Shown piece by piece: positions 26,290-35,029 of a DNA stretch of 64,000 nt. The notes below the pieces were generated by a model. That model did no database searches and was not told the DNA's origin. It worked only from the letters and a program-made list of their open reading frames with translations. This DNA comes from Colwellia sp. M166 (GTDB lineage Bacteria; Pseudomonadota; Gammaproteobacteria; Enterobacterales; Alteromonadaceae), in assembly GCF_024585285.1 (NCBI RefSeq), contig NZ_CP040755.1, positions 1,116,001-1,180,000 on the forward strand, given 5' to 3'. The translations under genes and the position numbers were made by a program. Each line of letters begins with the position of its first letter. Position 1 is the stretch's first letter.

Positions 26290-27285
26290 TTATTGCCACT
26301 TACGGTGGTAAGCACCTAAGGTGGTTTGGCTACCTTCAGATAAGTTGGCTAAGGTATTCATCCACGACGCTTCTACTTGATATTGCTCTGGGCTTTGGGC
26401 AAATCGGTCAAGCGCCATACGCCATGTTTTCGCAACTTGCTCTACATAAGCAGGACTACGTTGACGGCCTTCAATTTTCACTGATGCTATGCCCATTTTG
26501 ACTAACTCGGGGATCAACTCTAAGGTATTTAAGCTAGTTGGCTCTTCTAAAGCATGATAAACATTATCATCAACCTCAAAACGACCTTTACATAGGGTGG
26601 GATAGCCAGCATTTTCATCACTTTGATAGCGGTCAATCAAAACATTATTCAAGCGACTTTCTAAGCCTTTATCGGTTTCTTGCCAACGCACATATTTTGC
26701 TGGTGAACAAGCACCAGCAGTATTAGGCGACTCCCCTGTCATGTAAGATGAAAGGTAGCAGCGCCCTTCTGACATAATACATAAGCTACCAAAAGCAAAT
26801 ACTTCCAGCTTAACCGGACTGTTTTTTGCCAATTGACGCACTTGTTGTACCGATAAAACTCGTGGCAACACTACACGCTCAACAGCAAAGTTATTTTTGA
26901 AGAACTTAATCGCTTCTAAATTTGTGGTTGATGCTTGCACAGAGACATGGCGCTCAACATCCGGATATTTTGTTGCGGCATAATCTAAAATGCCTAAATC
27001 GGCAATGATCAGGGCATCACAGCCAATAGCGACAGCATTATCTACCGCTTTTCGCCAACGGTCTTCGCCACCTGGATGGGCAAAAGTATTAATTGCTACG
27101 TGCAGCTTTTTACCATGTTGATGAACATAATCAGCCGCTTTAGCAAGTTTGCCATCATTAAAATTAAGACCGGCAAAGTGACGAGCATTGGTATCATCTT
27201 TCATCCCGATGTAGACCGCGTCAGCACCGTTATCAATCGCTGTTTTAAGTGCAGGTAAATTGCCTGCAGGACACAAAAGTTCCAT
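26290..27285 (-). CDS. ubiU: Anaerobic ubiquinone hydroxylation protein UbiU (U32 family)
   Basis: 331 residues with the same numbering as E. coli UbiU: cysteines C169, C176, C193 and C232 are all in place for the [4Fe-4S] cluster. The start MELLCPAGNLPALKTAIDNGADAVYIG-type barrel is typical. Partner of UbiV in O2-independent ubiquinone synthesis, an ability useful in oxygen-poor marine niches. ubiT lies divergently 230 bases away, and the region between carries only weak FNR-like half sites (for example TTGAT at 27428), so anaerobic control by FNR is plausible but not shown. Confidence 0.95.
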   Translation of the reverse strand: MELLCPAGNLPALKTAIDNGADAVYIGMKDDTNARHFAGLNFNDGKLAKAADYVHQHGKKLHVAINTFAHPGGEDRWRKAVDNAVAIGCDALIIADLGILDYAATKYPDVERHVSVQASTTNLEAIKFFKNNFAVERVVLPRVLSVQQVRQLAKNSPVKLEVFAFGSLCIMSEGRCYLSSYMTGESPNTAGACSPAKYVRWQETDKGLESRLNNVLIDRYQSDENAGYPTLCKGRFEVDDNVYHALEEPTSLNTLELIPELVKMGIASVKIEGRQRSPAYVEQVAKTWRMALDRFAQSPEQYQVEASWMNTLANLSEGSQTTLGAYHRKWQ

Positions 27286-27515
27286 AACATCCCAACCTAA
27301 ATTAACTATGCGGGGCAGTTTACCTAGCTTGAGTAAAACATTATTTGATATAAAATAACTAACTTAGCGTTGATAAAGTTTTTATTTCATCTCGATAATG
27401 AAAAATCAACAATCCCTTAGTTCAACTTTGATCTACTTCATAAAACCATTGCTAGGCCTGTGCTACTGTTTTATATATGTCGTCTGGCATCTGCCAGCTA
27501 TAGCGTGATATAAAA

Positions 27516-28091
27516 ATGGACCAAACAGTGACCAGCCAACTCAGTAACCGACTAAACAGCCAATTAAGCTTACAAAGTATTCCTTTTAGCGTACGTCAGC
27601 ATGCCTTGTCATTTGTGCCAAAAATTTTAAAACCAAGTTTACGCTTTGTGCCCTTTTTCGCCCAAAAATCACTGCTTATCCCTGCTTTACACTCAGTATT
27701 TAAAGAAGCAATTAACGATGGCGATTTTGAGTTTTTAACTGAGAAATGGCTGAAAATATCGATTACCGATATTGATCTACATTGGTGGTTAAGCTTTCAA
27801 AACAATAGCTTGGTTATGGCCGCGCCAAGCCAAGCAATACAAGAAGATGTTAGCTTTAAAGCTTCAGGTGACGATTTACTGTTAATTGCCGGTCGTAAAC
27901 AAGATCCCGACACCCTATTTTTCCAACGTCGATTACAAATTGAAGGCGATACTGAGCTCGGTTTAGAAGTAAAAAACTTAATTGATGCTATTGACCTTGA
28001 CCAACTGCCAAGCAGCGTACATAAAGTCATTAACATGCTTGCCGAGGTCGTCGAGCAAACTCAAGAAGAAATGAAACACGCTAAGAAGTGA
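27516..28091 (+). CDS. ubiT: UbiT, SCP2-domain ubiquinone accessory factor
   Basis: 191 residues. An N-terminal helical part containing LSLQSIPFSVRQHALSFVPK precedes the SCP2 lipid-binding domain (about 50-150), with DIDLHWWLSF and the GRKQDPDTLFFQRRLQIEGDTELGL segment. UbiT binds the lipid intermediates and takes the place of UbiJ in anaerobic ubiquinone synthesis. Its divergent position next to ubiU and ubiV matches the usual clustering and confirms the identification. Confidence 0.92.
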   Translation: MDQTVTSQLSNRLNSQLSLQSIPFSVRQHALSFVPKILKPSLRFVPFFAQKSLLIPALHSVFKEAINDGDFEFLTEKWLKISITDIDLHWWLSFQNNSLVMAAPSQAIQEDVSFKASGDDLLLIAGRKQDPDTLFFQRRLQIEGDTELGLEVKNLIDAIDLDQLPSSVHKVINMLAEVVEQTQEEMKHAKK

Positions 28092-28200
28092 TATGGGGTT
28101 AAAAAGTAACTCCATAAAACTATACAAAAACTATATAAGTGCGGATAAATACCCAAACAGTGGCCAGTTAACAGCTGACAACATCAGTTCAAGCTGTCAA

Positions 28201-28551
28201 CTACGCCGGCTGATATGATTTGTTGAACGAGATATAAGCCAAGATAAAAGACAAACAAAAAACAATAAATGTCCCTAAGGTTTCCTGACCATAAGTTAAT
28301 AAATTAAAGTGAAATAAAATATTTTCCACAAAACCTAGCACAAAGCCACAGCCTAACAACACCTTGTTATTTAAATGCCCTGGCGCTCGGCATATTTTTG
28401 CCAACAAATAACCAGCAACGGGAAATGTCGACCAAATAAAAAACACCACTACCGAAAAAAACATCGCTAAAGGCGTAATACTGGAAAAGATCAGTTTTTC
28501 AATGACGGCATATGACTGTGCGAGAATATAACCTAAATATAAATACCACAT
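28201..28551 (-). CDS. Small hydrophobic membrane protein, unknown
   Basis: 116 residues with about four hydrophobic segments (roughly 2-18, 26-52, 64-80, 90-108). Polar residues between segments 2 and 3 include KICRAPGHLNNK. I recognise no family. AAAGAGGTTACATG gives a plausible ribosome site (GAGG six bases before the ATG). Lies between ubiT (convergent) and the thioesterase gene (same strand). Confidence 0.6.
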   Translation of the reverse strand: MWYLYLGYILAQSYAVIEKLIFSSITPLAMFFSVVVFFIWSTFPVAGYLLAKICRAPGHLNNKVLLGCGFVLGFVENILFHFNLLTYGQETLGTFIVFCLSFILAYISFNKSYQPA

Positions 28552-28695
28552 GTAACCTCTTTATAACTGCACGTTTAATAACTCAATTGCACTTTAAAGC
28601 TAGTGTTACAGTATCCTTAAGATTTTACTTTGATCTCAGACAGGTGATATTTATTTTATCAGCATATTATAGCCATGATACAATCGGATTGGCTG

Positions 28696-29196
28696 CTAGG
28701 TCGGGCTCATAGAGTCGGGCATTTTCACTGCCACAACCGTGCCTTTAGCGCAAACAACCTTGTTTGCCGATACGATTATCTCTACCACCACTTTTTTAGC
28801 TTTAACTTCAATAAAGCGACCGATAAGTTCCAGTTCAACGCCCATCGGAGTTGGAGCTAAGTAACTAACATTTAATGCTGCCGTTACAAAACGTAATGCA
28901 GGCAAGGTGCCCATAGCACGTTCGGCTTGACGATAGGCCATAGCAGCAGCGCTACCCGTACCATGGCAATCAATTAATGACGCAATTAAACCACCGTAAA
29001 CAAAACCAGGAATAGCGGTATGACAAGGCTCAGGCATAAAGTGAGCAATAGTTTGTTCAGCCACTTGTTCACTCAGTTTTCCTTGCTCGGTATGCCAATA
29101 ACTTTTTAGTTGATGACCATCATGATTATTTTTACCACAACCATAACAATGGCTAAGTTCCTCTGGATAACAGTCTTGAAAAGCAATGTTGTTCAC
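28696..29196 (-). CDS. PaaI-type hotdog thioesterase
   Basis: 166 residues. A CYGCG motif near 17-21 is followed by a hotdog fold: PGFVYGGLIASLIDCHGTGSA (about 63-83), where the G-G-x-x-x-x-x-x-D segment holds the catalytic Asp, and a C-terminal sheet ending KGTVVAVKMP. Such enzymes hydrolyse aryl- or acyl-CoA. It is the last gene of the minus-strand cluster that starts at 37835, 63 bases after the PaaK-like ligase. I infer that it releases CoA from stalled or misactivated products of the cluster's ligases. Confidence 0.82.
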   Translation of the reverse strand: MNNIAFQDCYPEELSHCYGCGKNNHDGHQLKSYWHTEQGKLSEQVAEQTIAHFMPEPCHTAIPGFVYGGLIASLIDCHGTGSAAAMAYRQAERAMGTLPALRFVTAALNVSYLAPTPMGVELELIGRFIEVKAKKVVVEIIVSANKVVCAKGTVVAVKMPDSMSPT

Positions 29197-29259
29197 GGAT
29201 AACTCCTATTATATATTGGTGGCTCATTATGCCATTGCTAAGGTATAGCTTAGCAATAA

Positions 29260-30504
29260 TTATACAACAACTCGTTTATCATCAATAACTTTACCATCAT
29301 CAGGTAAGCTATCTAAAGCCACAAGTTCAACACTACCATTAAGCTTTGTTAATTTTTTTAAGTCATTGCTAAGTTGGCTGAGTAATAATTCAGTATCAAC
29401 AAGGTTGTTATCATCAAACTCACACTGTAAGTGCATTTTATCTTGATGGTCTTGCTGAGTAACCGTTAAACGTACTTTCGGGCAATAATTCGTGCTTAAA
29501 CGAACCCGTTCAATTTGCTCAGGATGCACAAACATACCTTTTACTTTTGTCGTCTGATCTGCGCGCCCTAACCAGCCCTTAATACGCATATTGCTGCGAC
29601 CACAAGCACTTTGCCCTGGCTTAAGTGCAGATAAATCCCCGGTCGCAAAGCGAATTAAAGGATAATCTGCATTAAAGCTGGTTACTACTACCTCACCTAT
29701 TTCGCCATCTGCTACAGGCTCTAGGCTGCCGGGTCGGACAATTTCAACAATAATGTTTTCTGAAATAATTAATCCTTCATCCGCGACACTTTCATAGCCA
29801 ATCAAACCAACATCGGCACTGGCATAAGCTTGTAAGACATTAATTCCGGCCTGAGTAAACTCATCACGTAAAGCTTTTGGTAAAGCTTCGCCCGTCACTA
29901 ACGCCTTTTTAAGGCTGCTAATGTCGCGATTTTGCGCCTTTGCTTTATTGATTAATATATTTAAAAACGATGGTGTACCACAATAGCCTTGAGGTTTTAG
30001 ATCTTCAATTATATCAAGTTGCTGCTCAGTTTGTCCGGGCCCGGCTGGAATAACAATACAACCACAGGCTCGTGCGCCAGAGTCAAGAATAAAACCACCG
30101 GGGGTTAAATGATACGATAAGCAGTTTTGCACTAAATCTCCAGCGACAAAGCCGGCAGCATAAAAAGCTTGCCCCATACGCCACCAATCATCTTGGCAAC
30201 TTTCCGGATCATAAATCGGTCCCGGCGATTGAAAAATTCGGCTAACCTGCCCATTACTGGTATTGATACCGGCCAATGGTGGTTGACGCTTTTGCAAAGC
30301 AATGAGATCTGATTTTCGCGTGATAGGCAATTGTGCAAGCTCAACTCTTGAGTTAATTGTGCTGGCATTAATATTGGCAAGTAGCTTTTGATAATAAGGG
30401 CTATGGCGCTGCGCATTAGCAATAAATGTCGGTAATCGAGAAAACAATGACTGCTCTCGGTCTTGGCAAAGTTGATGTTCGTCTGGCTGATAATATGTCG
30501 TCAT
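29260..30504 (-). CDS. PaaK-like phenylacetate-CoA ligase family protein
   Basis: 414 residues, an ANL-superfamily adenylating enzyme of the PaaK subfamily. The N-terminal region has HSPYYQKLL, and the central region has SPGPIYDPES (P-loop region, divergent) and GTPSFLNIL. The adenosine site is YASADVGLIGYE, followed by ATGDLSAL and GWLGRADQTTKVKGMFVHP before the short mobile C-terminal domain. It activates a carboxylic acid as an acyl-AMP and then a CoA thioester; the acid is probably aromatic but not determined. Comparable genes sit beside Liv-type transporters in many marine proteobacteria. Confidence 0.85.
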   Translation of the reverse strand: MTTYYQPDEHQLCQDREQSLFSRLPTFIANAQRHSPYYQKLLANINASTINSRVELAQLPITRKSDLIALQKRQPPLAGINTSNGQVSRIFQSPGPIYDPESCQDDWWRMGQAFYAAGFVAGDLVQNCLSYHLTPGGFILDSGARACGCIVIPAGPGQTEQQLDIIEDLKPQGYCGTPSFLNILINKAKAQNRDISSLKKALVTGEALPKALRDEFTQAGINVLQAYASADVGLIGYESVADEGLIISENIIVEIVRPGSLEPVADGEIGEVVVTSFNADYPLIRFATGDLSALKPGQSACGRSNMRIKGWLGRADQTTKVKGMFVHPEQIERVRLSTNYCPKVRLTVTQQDHQDKMHLQCEFDDNNLVDTELLLSQLSNDLKKLTKLNGSVELVALDSLPDDGKVIDDKRVVV

Positions 30505-30685
30505 AATAGCTCAAATTTGTGTTGAAAATTGCTGATGATTGATTTTAATTAATAAGGGGTAAAATCAGTAAATAGCCCTAACAAAGGCTATTCATATGGC
30601 GCTCAATACCTACCTGATAATATCTCGTCGGCAGAAACACGCTGAAAAGATAAATATTAGTGCTGAATTACATAACTTGAAGCGC

Positions 30686-31507
30686 TTACAACCAACGCTT
30701 ACGACGCTTATAAGACTTCAAACCTTTAAAGCTTTTACGTTCTTCATTACCGCCACCAAGGTAAAACTCTTTCACATCTTCGTTATTCAGTAACTGCTCT
30801 TGTGTGCCATCAAGCACCACCTTACCCGACTCCATAATGTAGCCGTAATTTGCAGCTCTTAAAGCATAGTTAGCATTTTGCTCAACCAACAGCATGGTAA
30901 TACCCTGATCTTGATTGATTTTTTTAATAATACCAAAAACCTCTTTAACCAATAACGGTGACAACCCCATTGACGGTTCATCTAAACAAATCATTTTAGG
31001 TCGTGCCATTAGTGCTCGACCAATAGCAAGCATTTGCTGCTCTCCACCTGACAAATAACCGGCTAAACCTGTACGTTCTTTTAAACGCGGAAAGTAGTGA
31101 TAAACCATTTCTATATCTTGATTTATTTGCGAGTCTTTACGGGTATAAGCCCCCAACTTTAAGTTTTCTAATGAGGTCATATCTTCGATAATTCGGCGAC
31201 CTTCCATGACCTGAAAAAGCCCACTACGAACAACATCTTCGGCATTTTTACTATCGATACGTTCACCCATAAAGGTAATATCACCTTTAGTAACTTCGCC
31301 ATTTTCAGTTTTCAATAAGCCTGAAATTGCTTTTAGCGTCGTCGATTTGCCCGCACCATTAGGCCCTAATAAGGTGACAACTTCGCCTTCTGGGACATCT
31401 AAACTAACGCCACGAAGTACCTGTATGACTTCGTCATAAACGACTTCAATATTGTTTACTGTTAATATTGGTGATGCAGTTTGTAGTTTTATCGCTGCTT
31501 GTGACAT
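30686..31507 (-). CDS. Liv-type ABC transporter ATP-binding protein (LivF-like)
   Basis: 273 residues. Walker A GPNGAGKST (about 49-57), signature LSGGEQQML (about 151-159) and Walker B MICLDEPSMGLSP. The C-terminal extension after YLGGG is basic (SYKRRKRW), longer than in E. coli LivF. One of two ATPases of a complete branched-chain amino acid-type (HAAT) importer encoded in this cluster. CoA ligase neighbours suggest that the cargo is an organic acid, not leucine or valine. Confidence 0.9.
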   Translation of the reverse strand: MSQAAIKLQTASPILTVNNIEVVYDEVIQVLRGVSLDVPEGEVVTLLGPNGAGKSTTLKAISGLLKTENGEVTKGDITFMGERIDSKNAEDVVRSGLFQVMEGRRIIEDMTSLENLKLGAYTRKDSQINQDIEMVYHYFPRLKERTGLAGYLSGGEQQMLAIGRALMARPKMICLDEPSMGLSPLLVKEVFGIIKKINQDQGITMLLVEQNANYALRAANYGYIMESGKVVLDGTQEQLLNNEDVKEFYLGGGNEERKSFKGLKSYKRRKRWL

Positions 31508-31612
31508 ACATACTCCGGATAAATTATGCTTTACGACTAAATTTATTAATCACTAAAAGGTTACTGAGCAAAGCATTTTTTACCCAGTAACTTGTCATTT
31601 TACGAGTTAGTA

Positions 31613-32860
31613 TTAATAACCTAACCAGTCATCGCGACGTTTCAAGGTTACTTGTGACACTTTCTCAACGGCAATATCGCCACCGTTATAGTTACCTTTA
31701 TAGATGTTGACTTGGTTAATACCACGATGATCGTCATTACTCCAGTTGGCCGCTAAACAAACCCCCTCAAGCCCTTTTGGCACCCAGTCTTTATAAGCAT
31801 ACATGCCTTTTTTGATGTTCTCACCGGTAATACCACCGTTGTCTTTTGCCCACTCCATGGCTTCTTTCATGAAGAAAGTAGAGCAGACACCTCGAATATA
31901 GTGATGTACACGTACTTCTGTACCTGACTCATCCGATTGCTTAGAAATTTCGCGTACCAACTTCATACCCGGTACATCATCAGTCCAAAACGGTGTCATG
32001 GTTGGGAAAACATAATCTTTTATGCCTTCGCCTGCCGCGCTAAATATTTTCTTATCGCCGCCCCAAATGTTTGACATAAATTGAATATCAGTGCCGACGG
32101 TATTACATGATTTCACGAGTGATAATACCGAGCCACCTAAGTTACCGATATAACCATAATTTGAACCTGAACTTTTCAAGCTTAAACATTGTGCTTTAAA
32201 ATCACCTGGTTTCATTGAAACAACCACCGCGGGTTGTACCTCAAAACCTAACTCTGTGGCATATTCCGCACAGGCTTCTTTCGGGGCATTAGGAAATGGG
32301 TGATTGGCACCGATATGGGTAAATTTAGGTTTACCTTTACCGCCTTTATCTTGCCAATCTTGCGCCGCCCATTGCACTAAACCACGACAAGCGTCTGAGT
32401 ATGATGCACCATAAAAGAAATTATATGGCGCTGGCTTTTTGGTGTGTGGATTCTTGCCCGTTGGATCCGTTAAATGCCCTGAATATGATGCAGAAAAAAC
32501 CGGTACTTTGTCCTTTGCAACAAATGAAATAAGCGCTTCAGTATCAGCGGTGCCCCAACCTTGCATCGCGACCATCTTTTTACGTGAATGCCATTTTTTA
32601 TATGATGCGATGGCTTGTGGAACTTTATAGGCATAGTCAATTGTTTCATATTCTAACGTTGTGCCTTTGATACCACCGTTAGCATTAATATAAGCGAGTG
32701 AATCTCGTACGCCATCAGCATAGTTTTTACCAACAAAGGCTGTGGGTCCTGACATATCGGCCAAATGCCCGACAAACACACTATCTTGTGCTAATAGCTG
32801 AGTGCTCATCCCCAAAGCACAGCATACGAATAGAGAACTTAATTTTGCTTTATGTTGCAT
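31613..32860 (-). CDS. Liv-type ABC transporter substrate-binding protein
   Basis: 415 residues with a signal peptide (1-24, cleavage after LLA). A type 1 periplasmic binding fold (Peripla_BP_6): VGHLADMSGPTAFVGKNYADG near the start and YINANGGIKGTTLEY after it, with a Cys pair in the C-terminal half. The length and the VCLAANWSNDDHRGINQVNIYK-type end match the HAAT relatives found with acyl-CoA ligases. It is the specificity component, and its ligand is unknown. Confidence 0.88.
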   Translation of the reverse strand: MQHKAKLSSLFVCCALGMSTQLLAQDSVFVGHLADMSGPTAFVGKNYADGVRDSLAYINANGGIKGTTLEYETIDYAYKVPQAIASYKKWHSRKKMVAMQGWGTADTEALISFVAKDKVPVFSASYSGHLTDPTGKNPHTKKPAPYNFFYGASYSDACRGLVQWAAQDWQDKGGKGKPKFTHIGANHPFPNAPKEACAEYATELGFEVQPAVVVSMKPGDFKAQCLSLKSSGSNYGYIGNLGGSVLSLVKSCNTVGTDIQFMSNIWGGDKKIFSAAGEGIKDYVFPTMTPFWTDDVPGMKLVREISKQSDESGTEVRVHHYIRGVCSTFFMKEAMEWAKDNGGITGENIKKGMYAYKDWVPKGLEGVCLAANWSNDDHRGINQVNIYKGNYNGGDIAVEKVSQVTLKRRDDWLGY

Positions 32861-32955
32861 GACTATTTCCTTCTTCTTTTAATGGCTATATTGCCAATGA
32901 TTTGTTGTAATAATTATTATCTGTTTATATTTATATATTGTTTAATTTCAGTAAA

Positions 32956-34029
32956 TTAGTATGAAAATGGATAGAATTTCCAATAATTTTTAATTTGTGC
33001 CCAACGATGCGCCATACCTTCTGGTTCGAAGATTAGAAATAAAATAATGACTAAACCTATCGCCATTTCTTTAATGTAAGCTAGACCATCAACCACCATA
33101 GGAATATTGCCCCACTCGGTCATTTTCATTAAGCCGACACCGCCTTCAAGCACTTCAGGTAAAAACACCATAAACACTACGCCCATCAAGGTACCTTTGA
33201 CTGAGCCTAAGCCACCAATAATGATCATGGCGAGAAATTGAATCGACATGAAAAGTGTGAAGCCTTCGGCAGAAACGTAACCTAAATAGTGAGCATATAA
33301 AGCACCACCAATACCAGCATAAAAAGACGAAACACCGAACGACAATAAACGGTATTTGTTTAATTTAATGCCCATAATTTCAGCTGAAAGGTAATGATCT
33401 CGCACCGCGATAAATGCTCTACCTTCACGGCTACGCATTAAGTTACAACCCCAGATATACATAAATACTAAGGCAAACAATGCAACATAAAAGAAGCTTT
33501 CATCCGTGTCGAAAGCAAAACCAAACAGGCTAATAGGATCTGCTGATGAGCCCGCTGAGCCACCAGAGAACCAATCAGCACGAGCAAAAAAGTCTTCTAG
33601 AATAAATTGCGCCGCTAATGTCGCTATCGCTAAATACAAGCCCTTAATACGTGATGCAGGTAAGCCAAACACCATGCCAACGCCCATGGTTAAAAACCCT
33701 GCCAGTGGAATACAGAATACTACCGGTATACCAAATGAAACATTCATCCAGGCTGAAGCAAAAGCACCAAAACCGAAGAACGCCCCGTGACCCAAGGATA
33801 TTTGCCCGGTATAGCCAACTAAAATATTTAAACCTAAGGCTGCTATACCTAAATACGATATTTGAATAAATAACGTTAAGTAATAAGCATCGACCAAATA
33901 AGGTGCTGCACATAAGAATGCGATAGCAAGAATCGCCATATTTCTGATGGTTCTGGTTTCAAAAATGGTGTTATCTTGTTTATAGCTCGTGCGGAAATCG
34001 CCGCACGGTCGCATCGTTAAACTCGACAT
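32956..34029 (-). CDS. Liv-type ABC transporter permease (LivM-like)
   Basis: 357 residues, about nine membrane segments. LNILVGYTGQISLGHGAFFGFGA (about 64-86) is the LivM signature region, and GGLGSVKGTLMG lies near 270. The N-terminal 25 residues are polar and cytoplasmic. Part of the operon-like run livG-ligase-livH-livM-substrate protein-livF-paaK-like-thioesterase. Confidence 0.9.
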   Translation of the reverse strand: MSSLTMRPCGDFRTSYKQDNTIFETRTIRNMAILAIAFLCAAPYLVDAYYLTLFIQISYLGIAALGLNILVGYTGQISLGHGAFFGFGAFASAWMNVSFGIPVVFCIPLAGFLTMGVGMVFGLPASRIKGLYLAIATLAAQFILEDFFARADWFSGGSAGSSADPISLFGFAFDTDESFFYVALFALVFMYIWGCNLMRSREGRAFIAVRDHYLSAEIMGIKLNKYRLLSFGVSSFYAGIGGALYAHYLGYVSAEGFTLFMSIQFLAMIIIGGLGSVKGTLMGVVFMVFLPEVLEGGVGLMKMTEWGNIPMVVDGLAYIKEMAIGLVIILFLIFEPEGMAHRWAQIKNYWKFYPFSY

Positions 34030-34135
34030 AATTAACTCCTAAAAACTCGATGTTATTCGCTGTAAATCGGCGCTACGGCGTTGTGAGTAGCACGCTATAT
34101 ATTGACTACAATATTTTCATTACAATGGCGAAAGG

Positions 34136-35029
34136 TTAAATTCGTTCAATATCTTTGGTGCCAAATAAACCATACGGTTTGAACCAAAGAATAATAAGTA
34201 AAACGTAAAACGGGGCTATGTCATACATGTTGCCGATATGAAGGTATTGGCTGTCAAAAAATTCAGCGACATTTTCTAGTACGCCAATAATTAAGCCACC
34301 AACAATAGCGCCGATAATGGAATCTAAACCGCCGAGAATAACCGCCGGGAACACTTTAATGCCAATCATAGATAATGAGTTTGATACCCCACTAACCATG
34401 GCAATAACCACACCGGCTGTTGCTGAAACCGTGGCAGCGATACCCCAGCTCATGGCAAATACTTGCTTAACGGATATGCCCAAACTTTGGGCTATTTGCT
34501 GATCAAAAGCGGTAGCTCGCATCGCTAAACCATACTTTGAGTGTTTAAAGAACAGGTAGAATGCCACCATAATAATCAGGGCTATCACCGTACTCATTAA
34601 GTACGCCGTTTCAATATGCAAACCTAAGATTTCAATACTTTCAATTTCAAACACTTTTGGAAAACTTTGTGCTGAAACACCAAATATCCATTTCATCAGC
34701 GCTTGGAAAAATATCGATAGACCGATAGTCACCATAATCACCGATATAATAGGCTCACCAATCATCGGCCGTAAGACAATCATTTGCAGCATAACGCCGA
34801 ATACCGCCATAAAGGCCATGGTCAGTAGAAACCCGACAATAAAGGGCAGCTCTAAATAAATTAATAATGCCCAACATACCCAGGCACCAATCAAGAGAAA
34901 CTCACCTTGAGCAAAGTTTACAATTTGGGTAGATTTATAAACTAAGACAAAACACATGCCGACTACGCCGTACAATAAGCCAACAATAAGCCCATTAATA
35001 ATTAGTTGCGTTAATAGCTCAAAATTCAT
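34136..35029 (-). CDS. Liv-type ABC transporter permease (LivH-like)
   Basis: 297 residues, about eight membrane segments. LVYKSTQIVNFAQGEFLLIGA near 30-50 and GGLDSIIGAIVGGLIIGVLE near 230-250 are LivH signatures. Its ATG overlaps the stop codon of the upstream acyl-CoA synthetase by four bases, so translation is probably coupled. Forms the membrane channel with the LivM-like protein. Confidence 0.9.
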   Translation of the reverse strand: MNFELLTQLIINGLIVGLLYGVVGMCFVLVYKSTQIVNFAQGEFLLIGAWVCWALLIYLELPFIVGFLLTMAFMAVFGVMLQMIVLRPMIGEPIISVIMVTIGLSIFFQALMKWIFGVSAQSFPKVFEIESIEILGLHIETAYLMSTVIALIIMVAFYLFFKHSKYGLAMRATAFDQQIAQSLGISVKQVFAMSWGIAATVSATAGVVIAMVSGVSNSLSMIGIKVFPAVILGGLDSIIGAIVGGLIIGVLENVAEFFDSQYLHIGNMYDIAPFYVLLIILWFKPYGLFGTKDIERI

